From the NCBI RefSeq assembly GCF_000427885.1, contig NZ_ATYW01000024.1, forward strand, positions 17,338 through 81,337: a DNA stretch of 64,000 nt, given 5' to 3'. Under the pieces are notes generated by a model. That model ran no database searches. It was not told the DNA's origin and saw only the letters and a program-made list of their open reading frames with translations. A program made the position numbers and the translations under genes. Below, in pieces: positions 27,724 to 36,313 of this stretch (positions are counted from its first letter, which is position 1; each line of letters opens with the position of its first letter). The DNA is from Glycomyces tenuis DSM 44171 (lineage in GTDB: Bacteria > Actinomycetota > Actinomycetes > Mycobacteriales > Micromonosporaceae).

Positions 27724-28368
27724 TCAGGGCGTGACGCCGCCCAGGTGCTCGTTGAACCAGTCGCGGGCGAGCTCGGCGACGGATTCCAGGGCGCCCGGCT
27801 CCTCGAACAGGTGCGTCGCGCCCTGGACGACCGCCACCCGGTTCGGCCCGCCGAGGTGGCGCTGCGCGTCGTAGTTCAGGCTCAGGACGTCTTCGTCGCG
27901 CTCGCCGACGATCAGGAGCGTCGGCGTCCTGACGTTCGGGAGGTCGTCGGCGGCCAGGTCGGGGCGCCCGCCGCGGGAGACGACGGCGCGCACTTCGACG
28001 CCGGGGGCCGTGGCGGCCCGCAGCGCGGCGGCCGCGCCGGTGCTGGCCCCGAAGTAGCCGATCCACTCGTTCTCCGGGCCCGGACGGTCCTGGAGCCAGT
28101 TGGTCACCTCGGTGAGCCGCTCGGCCAGCAGCCCGATGTCGAAGACCTTGTCCCGGTCGTCGGCCTCCTCGAGCGTGAGCAGGTCGAACAGGAGCGTCCC
28201 GAGCCCGGCCCCGCGCAGGGCCTCGGCGACGAAGCGGTTGCGCCTGCTGTGGCGGCTGCTGCCGCTGCCGTGGGCGAACACCACCACACCCGCGGCGTCG
28301 TCGGGGACGTCCAGGAGGGCCTCGAGCCGCACCGGCCCGGCCGGGATCGTCAGCGTCTCTTCGCTCAT
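27724..28368 (-). CDS. Alpha/beta hydrolase, dienelactone-hydrolase-like
   Basis: 214 aa. An oxyanion-side motif VVFAHGSGSSRHSRRNR lies near residue 35. The nucleophile elbow is GASTG (near 109-113), with Asp in GERDEDV and His in QGATHLFEEPG completing a triad. The ATG is 35 nt downstream of yebC's end on the same strand. In mycobacteria this domain is fused to a phosphoribosyltransferase, and the counterpart gene is present upstream of the VapBC pair. Substrate unknown. Confidence 0.88.
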   Translation of the reverse strand: MSEETLTIPAGPVRLEALLDVPDDAAGVVVFAHGSGSSRHSRRNRFVAEALRGAGLGTLLFDLLTLEEADDRDKVFDIGLLAERLTEVTNWLQDRPGPENEWIGYFGASTGAAAALRAATAPGVEVRAVVSRGGRPDLAADDLPNVRTPTLLIVGERDEDVLSLNYDAQRHLGGPNRVAVVQGATHLFEEPGALESVAELARDWFNEHLGGVTP

Positions 28369-28403
28369 CCGGCAGACGTACCCCGGCCGGAGGCCGCTAA
28401 GCG

Positions 28404-29162
28404 TCAGGCGTCGAGCTCGGCGAGGACCTCGTCGGAGACGTCGACGTTGGTGTACACGTTCTGGACCTCGTCGGAGTCCTCCAGGGCGTCGACCACGCGG
28501 AAGACCTTGCGGGCGCCCTCGGCGTCCACGGCGATGCTCGTGGACGGCTGGAACCCGGCCTCGGCCGAGTCGTAGTCGATCCCGGCCTCCTGGAGCGCGG
28601 TGCGCACCGCGACCAGGTCGGTCGGCTCGCACAGCACCTCGAAGCCGCCCTCGCCGAGGTCGTTGACCTCTTCGGCGCCCGCGTCGAGCACGGCCATGAG
28701 GATGTCGTCCTCGCTCAGGCCCTCGGCCTGCGGGACCACGATGACGCCCTTGCGCGCGAACAGGTAGCCGACGCTCCCGGCCTCGCCGAGGGACCCGCCG
28801 TTGCGGGTCAGGGCGACCCGGACCTCGGAGGCGGCCCGGTTGCGGTTGTCGGTCAGGCACTCGATGAGCACCGCGACGCCGCCGGGCGCGTAGCCCTCGT
28901 ACATGATCGTCTCGTAGTCGACGCCGCCGCCGTCGAGGCCGCCGCCGCGCTTGACGGCCCGGTCGATGTTGTCATTGGGGACCGAGCTCTTCTTGGCCTT
29001 CTGGATCGCGTCGAAGAGCGTGGGGTTGCCGGCGGGGTCGGGACCACCGGTGCGCGCGGCGACCTCGATGTTCTTGATCAGCTTGGCGAATATCTTGCCT
29101 CGCTTGGCGTCGATCGCGGCCTTCTTGTGCTTGGTCGTCGCCCACTTGGAGTGGCCACTCAT
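28404..29162 (-). CDS. yebC: YebC/PmpR-family DNA-binding protein
   Basis: 252 aa. It starts [25 protein letters not shown], the family signature, followed by [12 protein letters not shown] and the long acidic C-terminal domain. YebC proteins act as transcription regulators or, as recently shown in several species, as helpers of translation at proline stretches. It is the 5' neighbour of ruvC in mycobacteria; here about 3.8 kb of accessory genes have been inserted between yebC and ruvC. It is 21 nt from pdxT. Confidence 0.96.
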   Translation of the reverse strand: MSGHSKWATTKHKKAAIDAKRGKIFAKLIKNIEVAARTGGPDPAGNPTLFDAIQKAKKSSVPNDNIDRAVKRGGGLDGGGVDYETIMYEGYAPGGVAVLIECLTDNRNRAASEVRVALTRNGGSLGEAGSVGYLFARKGVIVVPQAEGLSEDDILMAVLDAGAEEVNDLGEGGFEVLCEPTDLVAVRTALQEAGIDYDSAEAGFQPSTSIAVDAEGARKVFRVVDALEDSDEVQNVYTNVDVSDEVLAELDA

Positions 29163-29183
29163 CCCGGCGTTCCCCTTGTCGTT

Positions 29184-29822
29184 CTATTCAACCGCTCCGG
29201 CGCCGGAGCGCCGGACCATGTCCACGAAGTACTGGTGCACCCGCGCGTCCGGCGTCACCTCCGGGTGGAAGGAGGTGGCCATGCAGGCGCCCGCGCGTAC
29301 GGCGACGATCCTACCGCCCGCCTCGTCGGCCGGTCCGTCCCCGCTGTTGACGCGGCCCAGGACCTCGACGCCCTCGCCGACGCGCTCGACCCAGGGGGCG
29401 CGGATGAACACGCCGTGGAACGGGCCGCCCACCATGCCCTCCAAGTCGATCGGCGCTTCGAAGGAGTCGACTTGGCGGCCGAAGGCGTTGCGGCGCACCG
29501 TCATGGGGATGGCCCCGAAGGAGCGCTGGTCGGGTCGGCCGTCGAGCACCTCGTCGGCGAGCATGATCATGCCGGCGCAGGAGCCGAACGCGGGCATCCC
29601 GGCGTCCAGGCGCTTCTGGAGGGGCTCGAACAGCTCGAAGACGGCCAGCAGCTTGCTCATGGTGGTCGACTCGCCGCCGGGTATGACGAGGCCGTCGACC
29701 GAGTCGAGCTCGGATTCACGGCGGACCGGCACCGCGCGGGCTCCGGCGGCCTCGACCGCGCGCATGTGGTCGACGACGTCGCCTTGGAGGGCGAGCACGC
29801 CGATCTCGGGCACGATTCCCAT
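29184..29822 (-). CDS. pdxT: Pyridoxal 5'-phosphate synthase glutaminase subunit PdxT
   Basis: 212 aa class I glutaminase that feeds ammonia to Pdx[13 protein letters not shown] opens the protein, the oxyanion strand is IPGGESTT (48-54), the nucleophile is C82 in GSCAGM, and H186 and E188 lie in SFHPE. All catalytic residues are intact. It is followed by yebC. pdxS, its obligate partner, lies 2.1 kb upstream on the same strand with other genes in between. Confidence 0.96.
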   Translation of the reverse strand: MGIVPEIGVLALQGDVVDHMRAVEAAGARAVPVRRESELDSVDGLVIPGGESTTMSKLLAVFELFEPLQKRLDAGMPAFGSCAGMIMLADEVLDGRPDQRSFGAIPMTVRRNAFGRQVDSFEAPIDLEGMVGGPFHGVFIRAPWVERVGEGVEVLGRVNSGDGPADEAGGRIVAVRAGACMATSFHPEVTPDARVHQYFVDMVRRSGAGAVE

Positions 29823-30049
29823 TCAGGGCACTCCTCTCAGCGGTGAAGTCCGCGAGCCGCGCGTGGGCGGACGGCGCTCGCGGTCCGCGGAACGGTCCGG
29901 CGTGCCGCGTTCAGCGGGCGATTCAAGGGTAGTTCGAGCGCCCCGCACTGCCTACCTGGGCAATCGGACTGTGACCGGCTTCGGGTCCCTGGGTGTGATC
30001 CGTTAGGCTCTGCGGGCGAAAGTGCCGCACCCCTAGGAGCAAGAGGACC

Positions 30050-30460
30050 ATGCCTGAGATAGTGAAGCGCAACCCCATGCCCCGTTCGGTCCGCGCCGGA
30101 CGCAACGCCATGTGGTTCCAGACGGCGATCAGCCTCGCCGTGGGCGGACTGATCGTGCTGCTGCACCACACCGCCCGCGACTTCGTTCCGCCCGCCGCCG
30201 AGCACGACGTCTACCGGGGCGCGGTCGGCCTCGGCGCCCTCGCGTTGTGGCTGGTCCTGGCCGTGCTCCTGCTGCGCACCCAGTGGCGCGTCCTGTGGAT
30301 CCTGATCCTGCTCAGCCAGGTTCTGAGCCTCGCCGGCCTGGCCTGGCTCATGGTCACCGGCGGACTGTACTGGGCGTTGTGCATCGCGTTGGCTATCGTT
30401 CCAATCATCATCATCGGAACATTGACCGAGCGGTTCGCCCGCCGCTGGTTCAACCACTGA
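30050..30460 (+). CDS. Small membrane protein, four predicted helices
   Basis: 136 aa. A basic N-terminus (MPEIVKRNPMPRSVRAGRN) precedes four hydrophobic segments at about 23-40, 60-78, 82-104 and 107-127. Charged ends (TERFARRWFNH) lie at the C-terminus. No motif is recognised. It is 21 nt upstream of another membrane protein gene on the same strand, so they are probably one transcript. A GTTAGGCTC (about 30001-30009) may be the -10 element. Confidence 0.78.
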   Translation: MPEIVKRNPMPRSVRAGRNAMWFQTAISLAVGGLIVLLHHTARDFVPPAAEHDVYRGAVGLGALALWLVLAVLLLRTQWRVLWILILLSQVLSLAGLAWLMVTGGLYWALCIALAIVPIIIIGTLTERFARRWFNH

Positions 30461-30481
30461 CCACCCCGGAAGGCTGACGCG

Positions 30482-31048
30482 ATGCTCCCGCAACCGAACT
30501 TCGGTCCCACCTCCTCAGGCCCCCCTGACGACAACGACGAGGCCGACGAGGGGCCGCCGAGGAAGCTCGGCCGGTTGCGGATCGCCCTGTGGGTCCAGAC
30601 CGCCTTCGCCGTCCTGGCGGGCAACTACCTGGTCCTGTCGGTGTTCTCGGCCAGGCAGGCCACGCTCGACCAGCTCATCGAGCTCTCTGCCGAGGCCGAG
30701 GTCGAATCGCCCACCGAGGCCGGGCAGGAGCTGTTCGACTTCTACAACTCGACCCAGTTCCTCGTCGCGAACCTGATCCCCGCGGGCATCATGGTCATCG
30801 CCGCCGTCCTCTCGGCGCTGTGCGCCGTCAGGCTGAAGACGCGGTTGAAGACCGTGCGCCGCGTGGCGATCGCGACCTCCATCGTGCTGCTGCTGCTCGC
30901 CATGCTCACCACGCTCATGGTCCCGGCCTTCTTCCTCATACTGATGATCTGGGTGTTCGCCTCGATCCTGGCGGTGTGGTGGCTGTTCTCCGGTGACGTC
31001 AAGGACTGGATGTCGGAGTCGACGCCGCCCGCGCCCGAGGAGTCGTAA
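30482..31048 (+). CDS. Membrane protein of unknown function
   Basis: 188 aa. An acidic disordered N-terminus (PDDNDEADEGPP, about 1-30), a helix (about 34-54), an extracytoplasmic acidic loop, then three helices (about 96-116, 126-146 and 145-165) and a short acidic tail. It shares the WVQTAF/WFQTAI start of helix 1 with the preceding protein, which hints at a common origin. The 3' end overlaps the antisense frame of the next minus-strand gene. Confidence 0.78.
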   Translation: MLPQPNFGPTSSGPPDDNDEADEGPPRKLGRLRIALWVQTAFAVLAGNYLVLSVFSARQATLDQLIELSAEAEVESPTEAGQELFDFYNSTQFLVANLIPAGIMVIAAVLSALCAVRLKTRLKTVRRVAIATSIVLLLLAMLTTLMVPAFFLILMIWVFASILAVWWLFSGDVKDWMSESTPPAPEES

Positions 31049-31354
31049 GTCCTCGGTCGGCGGGGGCTTCGTGTCGTCCCCGCCCTTGGCGAGGTAGTCG
31101 ATGAACCGGGCTCGCGCCAGCGGCTCGGCCTCGCCCCATTCGCCTTCGGTCATCTGGCGCCACATCGCGACGAGGTCGTCGATGGCCACGCCGATCTCGG
31201 CGACGTCGGGGTCGAGGCTGTCGGCCTGTCCGGCGGCGGGGGTGTGGCGGAACAGGTCGATGAAGAACACCCAGTCGCGGCGGTGGCGCGCCAGCGCGAA
31301 CGCCCGATGCTGGAGTTCGGCGGTGGACAGCTGGTCGAGGTCGTCTTCGCTCAT
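30515..31354 (-). CDS. Hypothetical protein; only N-terminal ~105 residues look coding
   Basis: The N-terminal part looks like a real soluble helical protein: MSEDDLDQLSTAELQHRAFA, then RRDWVFFIDLFRHTPAAG and MTEGEWGEAEPLARARFIDYL. TAGGCT lies 6 nt upstream of the ATG, fitting a leaderless mRNA. After about residue 105 (near 31040) the frame enters the antisense strand of the convergent membrane-protein gene and becomes Arg/His/Asp-rich. It stays open only because that gene lacks TTA, CTA and TCA codons in the same register. The natural end is therefore uncertain. Function unknown. Confidence 0.5.
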   Translation of the reverse strand: MSEDDLDQLSTAELQHRAFALARHRRDWVFFIDLFRHTPAAGQADSLDPDVAEIGVAIDDLVAMWRQMTEGEWGEAEPLARARFIDYLAKGGDDTKPPPTEDLRLLGRGRRRLRHPVLDVTGEQPPHRQDRGEHPDHQYEEEGRDHERGEHGEQQQHDGGRDRHAAHGLQPRLQPDGAQRREDGGDDHDARGDQVRDEELGRVVEVEQLLPGLGGRFDLGLGRELDELVERGLPGREHRQDQVVARQDGEGGLDPQGDPQPAELPRRPLVGLVVVVRGA

Positions 31355-31432
31355 GCCATCAGCCTAAGGCGGGCGGGCGATCCGGGTGTGTCGATGGGGT
31401 TTTGCGGCGCTCCGGCTCCTTAGGATCGCGGG

Positions 31433-31861
31433 ATGGTCAAGAAGCTCTCGCGCGCTCTCGCCGTCCTCGGCCCGGCGGCGTTCGCCGTGTTCACCGCCAC
31501 CGGAGCGGTTGGAGCGCAAGCACAGCCGTCGCACCCGGTCGAACCGCTGCAAGGCGGGTCCGCCTATTACGTGGAAGTCGAGTTCTCCGACGGCGCCGCG
31601 TACGACGCCGTGCTGATGTGCCCGGGAGGCGGCGGCCACCCGCACGGGGCCGAGGTCTGCGCGCAGCTCACCGAGGTCGACGGCGACATCGGATCGCTGG
31701 GGGCGAGCGACGGCCTGTGCACCATGGACTACCGGCCGGTGACCGTGCGGGCGCACGGCCTGTGGAACGGCGACTTCCACTCGTACGAGGGCCAGTTCGG
31801 CAACTACTGCGCGGCCGTCGGCCACACCGGCGGGCGGCTGTTCGACATCGTGCCGCGGTAG
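31433..31861 (+). CDS. Secreted subtilisin inhibitor-like protein (SSI family)
   Basis: 142 aa. A signal peptide ends after AVGAQA (about residue 30), leaving a ~112-residue mature protein. Four Cys (63, 76, 96, 126) match the two SSI disulfides; the 30-residue spacing of the second pair is as in Streptomyces SSI. The reactive-site region CTMDYRPVTV aligns with CPMVYDPVTL, so M98 is the likely P1 residue, suited to subtilisin-type proteases. TAGGAT lies 6 nt before the ATG. It should inhibit the cell's own or competing serine proteases. Confidence 0.92.
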   Translation: MVKKLSRALAVLGPAAFAVFTATGAVGAQAQPSHPVEPLQGGSAYYVEVEFSDGAAYDAVLMCPGGGGHPHGAEVCAQLTEVDGDIGSLGASDGLCTMDYRPVTVRAHGLWNGDFHSYEGQFGNYCAAVGHTGGRLFDIVPR

Positions 31862-31880
31862 CGGCGGCCTGGAAGACGAG

Positions 31881-31908
31881 GAGGCCCCGGCCGGGCGGCC
31901 GGGGCCTC
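31881..31908. terminator. Hairpin between subtilisin-inhibitor gene and pdxS
   Basis: GAGGCCCCGGCC pairs exactly with GGCCGGGGCCTC around a 4-nt loop. It lies between two convergent stop codons. Confidence 0.8.
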
Positions 31909-31925
31909 ACACGTGTGCTCGCGGG

Positions 31926-32846
31926 CTACCAGCCGCGCTTGGCGAGCTTCTGCTCCTCGGTGAGGGTGTCGACGTTGATGCCGACCATGGCCTCGCCCAG
32001 GCCGCGGGAGACCTCGGCGATGACCTTCGGGTCGTCGTACATGGCGGTGGCCTTGACGATCGCGGCGGCCCGCTTGGCGGGGTCGCCGGACTTGAAGATG
32101 CCCGAGCCGACGAAGACGCCTTCGGCGCCGAGCCGCATCATCATGGCCGCGTCGGCGGGGGTGGCGATGCCGCCGGCGGTGAACAGCACCACCGGGAGCC
32201 TCCCGAGCCTGGCGACCTCGGCGACCAGTTCGTAGGGGGCGCGCAGTTCCTTCGCGGCGGCGTAGAGCTCGGTACCGTCGAGCGCCTTCAGGCGGCCGAT
32301 GTCGGCGCGGATCTGCCGCATGTGGCGGGTGGCCTCGACGACGTTGCCGGTGCCGGCCTCGCCCTTGGAGCGGATCATGGCCGCGCCTTCGGCGATGCGG
32401 CGCAGCGCCTCGCCGAGGTTGGTCGCCCCGCACACGAACGGCACGGTGAACTGCCACTTGTCGACGTGGTTGGCCTCGTCGGCGGGAGTGAGGACCTCGG
32501 ACTCGTCCACGTAGTCGACGCCGAGGGTCTCCAGGACCTGGGCTTCGACGAAGTGGCCGATGCGGGCCTTGGCCATCACGGGGATGGAGACGGCCTCGAT
32601 GATGCCGTCGATCATGTCGGGGTCCGACATGCGCGAGACGCCGCCCTCGGCACGGATGTCGGCGGGGACGCGCTCGAGCGCCATGACCGCCACGGCTCCG
32701 GCGTCCTCGGCGATCCTGGCCTGCTCGGGCGTGACGACGTCCATGATGACGCCGCCCTTCAGCATGTCGGCCATGCCGCGCTTGACGCGGGCGGTCCCGA
32801 CCTCGGCCTCGGTCTTCTGGGTCTCTGACACGGTCACCGGCTCCAT
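31926..32846 (-). CDS. pdxS: Pyridoxal 5'-phosphate synthase synthase subunit PdxS
   Basis: 306 aa TIM-barrel enzyme that makes PLP from ribose 5-phosphate, glyceraldehyde 3-phosphate and ammonia from PdxT. The family segments [41 protein letters not shown] (a catalytic lysine), [20 protein letters not shown] and [16 protein letters not shown] are present. The length is normal. Its partner pdxT is 2.1 kb downstream, beyond a block of plus-strand genes. Confidence 0.97.
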   Translation of the reverse strand: MEPVTVSETQKTEAEVGTARVKRGMADMLKGGVIMDVVTPEQARIAEDAGAVAVMALERVPADIRAEGGVSRMSDPDMIDGIIEAVSIPVMAKARIGHFVEAQVLETLGVDYVDESEVLTPADEANHVDKWQFTVPFVCGATNLGEALRRIAEGAAMIRSKGEAGTGNVVEATRHMRQIRADIGRLKALDGTELYAAAKELRAPYELVAEVARLGRLPVVLFTAGGIATPADAAMMMRLGAEGVFVGSGIFKSGDPAKRAAAIVKATAMYDDPKVIAEVSRGLGEAMVGINVDTLTEEQKLAKRGW

Positions 32847-32946
32847 CTGCTGGTCTCGACATGTAGGGGTGCCTGACCTGGTCGATTCTACGCCGCGACG
32901 GGCCTCACAGCGCCGTGGCGGAACGCACGTCCAGGCGGGGTCCGCG

Positions 32947-33435
32947 CTAGTGGAGCGGGTCCTCGATGTCCCAGTACTGCGGGCGGGGCAGGCGGTGGTG
33001 GAGGCGCAGCATGACGGCGACGGGCAGGGACCGGGAGGCGACGGCGTCGCGCACGAAGTCGGTGTGGATCTGGCGGGCCAGGGCGACGCGCCGGTTGGCG
33101 GCCTCCAGGTCCTCGGCCCCGGCGTGGCCGGGGTCGAGCTCGCGCAGCGCCCGCGTGAGGTCGTTCTCGGCGTATTCGCGCAGCTCGCGCTGGCGGCGGG
33201 TCTCGGCGGGAACGGCGACGACGGACAGGGCCAGGGCGACGGCCTCCTCGAAGCCGGGCCGTCCGACGAACTTGAGGACGGTCTCGGCGCGGTCGTCGAG
33301 CTTGGTCAGCAGCGCGGCCTCGGCGGTGCGGGCGCGCCGGTGCAGCCGTTCGACGCGCGTGACCGTCCACGTCGCGTACGCGCCGACGGCCGCCACGATC
33401 GCTACGAGCACAGCCAGCCACCACATCGGGATCAT
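32947..33435 (-). CDS. LemA-like membrane-anchored hypothetical protein
   Basis: 162 aa from the ATG chosen; a GTG six codons upstream and an ATG three codons downstream are alternatives and none has a clear ribosome site. One N-terminal helix ([19 protein letters not shown]) is followed by a coiled-coil-like Arg/Ala/Glu-rich domain ([27 protein letters not shown]). This resembles LemA proteins and the SCO1524-type protein found between pimA and pdxS in streptomycetes. It is 70 nt downstream of pimA on the same strand. Function unknown. Confidence 0.8.
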   Translation of the reverse strand: MIPMWWLAVLVAIVAAVGAYATWTVTRVERLHRRARTAEAALLTKLDDRAETVLKFVGRPGFEEAVALALSVVAVPAETRRQRELREYAENDLTRALRELDPGHAGAEDLEAANRRVALARQIHTDFVRDAVASRSLPVAVMLRLHHRLPRPQYWDIEDPLH

Positions 33436-33505
33436 CGTAATGCCGTACGGCACGCGGGGCCGTCCCGGCCGATCGCGGTGTGGGCCGCGCGGAGGAGCCG
33501 GGCGC

Positions 33506-34630
33506 TCACCGGCGTTCGGCTCCTGCTTCGATGGCGGCGCGGTAGACCTCGACGACGCGGTCGGCGACCTCGGGCCAGTCGTAGCGGCGGACCCATTCGC
33601 TCGCGCGCTCGACGTAGGCGGATCTGAGGGCGTCGTCGTCGAGCAGGCGTCCGGCCTGCTCCGCGAGGTCGGCGGCGTCGCCGACGGCGAACAGGCCGCC
33701 GGCGCGGCCCTCGTCGAGGACGCTCTTGAACGCCTCGATGTCGCTGGCGAGCACGCAGGTGCCCGCGGCCATGGCCTCGGTGAGGATCATCCCGAACGAC
33801 TCGCCGCCGGTGTTGGGGGCGATGTAGAGGTCGACGCTGGCGAGCATGCTCGCCTTCTCCTCGTTGGAGACCGCGCCGAGGAAGTGGACGCGCTCGGCGA
33901 GCCCGGCGTCGAGCCCGGCGAGGGCCTCGGCGGGCTCGCCGCGGCCGACGACGAGCAGATGGAGTTCGGGCCGGTCGGCGGCGAGGCGGGCGAAGGCGTC
34001 CCGCAGGATCCCGAAGCCCTTCCGGGGCTCGTTGTAGCGGCCCATGAAGCCGATGGTGGGCCCCTCCGGTTTGGCCACCAGCGGGGCGGCCTTGCGGTAG
34101 AAGGCGACCGGGACGCCGTTGGGGATCTCGACGGCCCCGCCGCCGAGGTGCTCGACCTGGACCTTGCGGGCGTAGGGGCTGACGGCGATGCGCGCGGAGA
34201 GGTTCTCCAGGACCAGTTGCGCCATGTTCTTCCCGGCCGCGAGCATCCGCGAGCGGGTGATGGCGGTGTGGAAGGTCGCCACGACCGGGCATCGGGCGGT
34301 GAGCACGGCCAGGCACGACAGGCTCGGGGTGAGCGGTTCGTGGACGTGGACGACGTCGAAGTCGCCGTCGAGGCACCAGCGCCGCACGCGCGCCGCCGAG
34401 CGCGGCCCGAAGGCCAGGCGGGCGATGGAGCCGTTGTAGGGGACGGCGACGGCCTTGCCGCCGGGGACGACGTAGTCGGGCAGCTCGGCGGTCTCGGTGG
34501 CCGGGGCGAGCACGGACACGTCGTGGCCGGCGTCGATGAGGGTCTCGGCGAGGTCGCGGATGTGGAACTGGACGCCGCCGGCCACATCGAAGGAGTACGG
34601 GCTCACGATCCCGATCCGCAGGTCCCCCAT
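33506..34630 (-). CDS. pimA: Phosphatidylinositol alpha-mannosyltransferase PimA
   Basis: 374 aa GT4 glycosyltransferase that adds the first mannose from GDP-mannose to phosphatidylinositol on the inner membrane face. The N-terminal domain has GIVSPYSFDVAGGVQFHIRD and VHVHEPLTPSLS. The C-terminal donor domain has GFMGRYNEPRKGFGILRDAF and the EX7E-like APNTGGESFGMILTEAMAAG. The ATG overlaps the acyltransferase stop by 1 nt (TGATG). With that gene and pgsA it forms a tight phosphoinositide-mannoside operon. Confidence 0.96.
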   Translation of the reverse strand: MGDLRIGIVSPYSFDVAGGVQFHIRDLAETLIDAGHDVSVLAPATETAELPDYVVPGGKAVAVPYNGSIARLAFGPRSAARVRRWCLDGDFDVVHVHEPLTPSLSCLAVLTARCPVVATFHTAITRSRMLAAGKNMAQLVLENLSARIAVSPYARKVQVEHLGGGAVEIPNGVPVAFYRKAAPLVAKPEGPTIGFMGRYNEPRKGFGILRDAFARLAADRPELHLLVVGRGEPAEALAGLDAGLAERVHFLGAVSNEEKASMLASVDLYIAPNTGGESFGMILTEAMAAGTCVLASDIEAFKSVLDEGRAGGLFAVGDAADLAEQAGRLLDDDALRSAYVERASEWVRRYDWPEVADRVVEVYRAAIEAGAERR

Positions 34631-35544
34631 CAGGCCTCCGTGGCGTCGAGTGGCTCGGCCGGGGGCGGGGGCTCGAAGTCGGCGGCCCAGAACCGCTGGA
34701 GCATGTGCCAGTCGGCCGGGTGGGCGCGGATGCCCTCGGCGAAGGCGTCGGCCATGGCCTGAGTGGTGGAGGCGACCCGCTCGCGCAGGCGGCCGGTGCC
34801 GGTGTCGACCGGTCCGGTGATGCGGCAGACGGCGCGGTCGCTCTCGTAGTGGATGTGCGCGGTGAACAGTGGGACGTTGTTGCGGATCGCCAGCAGCGCC
34901 GGCCCCGAGGGGAAGGTGGTGGCCTCGTCGAAGAACTTGACCTCGACGCCGCTGCGGCCGAGGTCGCGGTCGGCGACCAGGGCGACGACGTGCCCGGCGT
35001 CGAGGGCCTCGCCCAGGAGCGTCTGCGGGTTGCGCTCGCCGCCGGAGGCGGGGACGATCGTCATGCCCAGCGACTCGCGGTATTCGACGAAGCGGCGGAA
35101 CACGCCTTCGGGTTTGAGGCGCTCGGCGACGGTGGTGAGCGGGTTCCCGGCGATCTGGGGCACCCAGGCCCCGGCGAAGTCCCAGTTGCCCGAGTGCGGC
35201 AGGGCGACGACGCTGCCCTTGCCCTCGGCGGCGCGCTCGGCGACCGGCTCGTAGCCGTTCATCTCGAAATTGCGGGCCAGGGCCTCGCGGCTCATCGAGG
35301 GGAGCCGGAACGCCTCCATCCAGTAGCGGGCGTACGAGCGCAGGGCGTCGCGCACGAGCTCCTCGTCGGGTTCGCCGTCGACGACGCGGGCGAGGTTGCG
35401 GCGCAGCTGCCGGACGGAGCGGCCGTCCTTGGCCCAGGCGCGGTCGGCGAAGCGGCGGAACATGGCCGCGGCGGAGCGCTCGGGCATGAGGCGGACGCCC
35501 CGCCAGGCGGCCAGGTAGCCCCATTCGGTGAGCTTCTCACGCAT
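34630..35544 (-). CDS. Phosphatidylinositol mannoside acyltransferase (PatA-like)
   Basis: 304 aa of the HtrB/LpxL acyltransferase family. The catalytic HX4D motif is HSGNWD near residue 116. GDR-like ADRDLGRSGVEVKFF and FPSGPALLAIRNNVPL are the conserved substrate-site blocks. In mycobacteria the orthologue (Rv2611c) acylates the mannose added by PimA. It overlaps pgsA by 8 nt upstream and pimA by 1 nt downstream, so the order of genes follows the pathway. Confidence 0.94.
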   Translation of the reverse strand: MREKLTEWGYLAAWRGVRLMPERSAAAMFRRFADRAWAKDGRSVRQLRRNLARVVDGEPDEELVRDALRSYARYWMEAFRLPSMSREALARNFEMNGYEPVAERAAEGKGSVVALPHSGNWDFAGAWVPQIAGNPLTTVAERLKPEGVFRRFVEYRESLGMTIVPASGGERNPQTLLGEALDAGHVVALVADRDLGRSGVEVKFFDEATTFPSGPALLAIRNNVPLFTAHIHYESDRAVCRITGPVDTGTGRLRERVASTTQAMADAFAEGIRAHPADWHMLQRFWAADFEPPPPAEPLDATEA

Positions 35545-36166
35545 CGACGCGCTCCTCCAGGGCCTCCAGGGCGGCGTGGGCGTGGACGAGGCGCTGGACG
35601 ACCGTGACGGACGCCAGCAGCGCCAGCAGCCCCATGCCGATCTCCATCGCGAAGGGGACGGTGAGCACTTCGGCCAGGACGCTCACGCCGGCGAGGATGA
35701 GGCGCTCGGGCCGCTCGCCGATGCCGACCTTGCATTCGGCGCCGAGGCTCTCGCAGCGGGCCTTGACGTAGGAGACGATCTGCGAGGCGATGAGCGCCCA
35801 CAGCGCCAGCGCGCAGGCGGTGAAGCGCTCCTCGGTGAGCAGCCAGTAGGCCAGGCCGGCCAGGATCGCGCCGTCGGCGAGGCGGTCGCAGGTGGAGTCG
35901 AGCAGCGCGCCGAAGCGGCTCATGGTGCCCTTGACGCGGGCGATGGCCCCGTCGAGCAGGTCGGTGAAGGCGGTGAGCGTGACCACGATCAGGCCTGCCA
36001 GCAGGTGTCCTTGGGACAGCAGCAGGACCGAGGCGGCCACGATGACGGCGGTGCCCGCGATGGTGACGGCGTTGGCGGACACGCCGATGCGGATGAGGGC
36101 CTTCGCCGTGGCGTCGATGTAACGCCGCAGTCCTGCGCGGCCAGAGGTTCGAAGGAACTTCGCCAT
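35537..36166 (-). CDS. pgsA: Phosphatidylinositol phosphate synthase (CDP-alcohol phosphatidyltransferase)
   Basis: 209 aa, about six membrane helices. The full CDP-alcohol motif is present: D69, D72, G73, A76, R77, G86, D90 and D94 (DLLDGAIARVKG... GALLDSTCD). In actinobacteria the enzyme joins CDP-diacylglycerol and inositol 1-phosphate. It is first gene of the operon with the acyltransferase and pimA. The start codon region (ATGGCGAAGTTC) itself resembles the tandem repeat unit lying immediately upstream. Confidence 0.95.
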   Translation of the reverse strand: MAKFLRTSGRAGLRRYIDATAKALIRIGVSANAVTIAGTAVIVAASVLLLSQGHLLAGLIVVTLTAFTDLLDGAIARVKGTMSRFGALLDSTCDRLADGAILAGLAYWLLTEERFTACALALWALIASQIVSYVKARCESLGAECKVGIGERPERLILAGVSVLAEVLTVPFAMEIGMGLLALLASVTVVQRLVHAHAALEALEERVDA

Positions 36167-36176
36167 GGTCTCCTGA

Positions 36177-36240
36177 TCCTGATCTACGGCCCGCAGACTT
36201 CGCCGTGGTGCTGATCCACGGCTCGCAAGCTTCGCCGTGG
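36177..36240 (-). repeat. 32-bp tandem repeat upstream of pgsA, copy B
   Basis: Two 32-bp units (36209-36240 and 36177-36208) read on the minus strand begin CCACGGCGAAGCTTGCGAGC and CCACGGCGAAGTCTGCGGGC. They differ at few positions. A third, diverged unit would overlap the pgsA ribosome site and start codon (CCATGGCGAAGTTC). The unit is the same as in the array before rel, and again runs in the sense of the downstream gene, ending about 10 nt from its start codon. Confidence 0.88.
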
Positions 36241-36313
36241 CCGGCGTCGCCCATTGGGTGTTCGGGCACTGGGCTGGTGGTGGGTGCGCCTTGACTCTAT
36301 AATGCGCCCCGGC

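Noticed and set aside
36291..36303. TTGACT and TATAAT on the plus strand near 36300
   Set aside because: The two motifs nearly touch (1 nt apart), and no plus-strand gene follows within 650 nt. They are probably chance, or part of the pgsA promoter region on the other strand.
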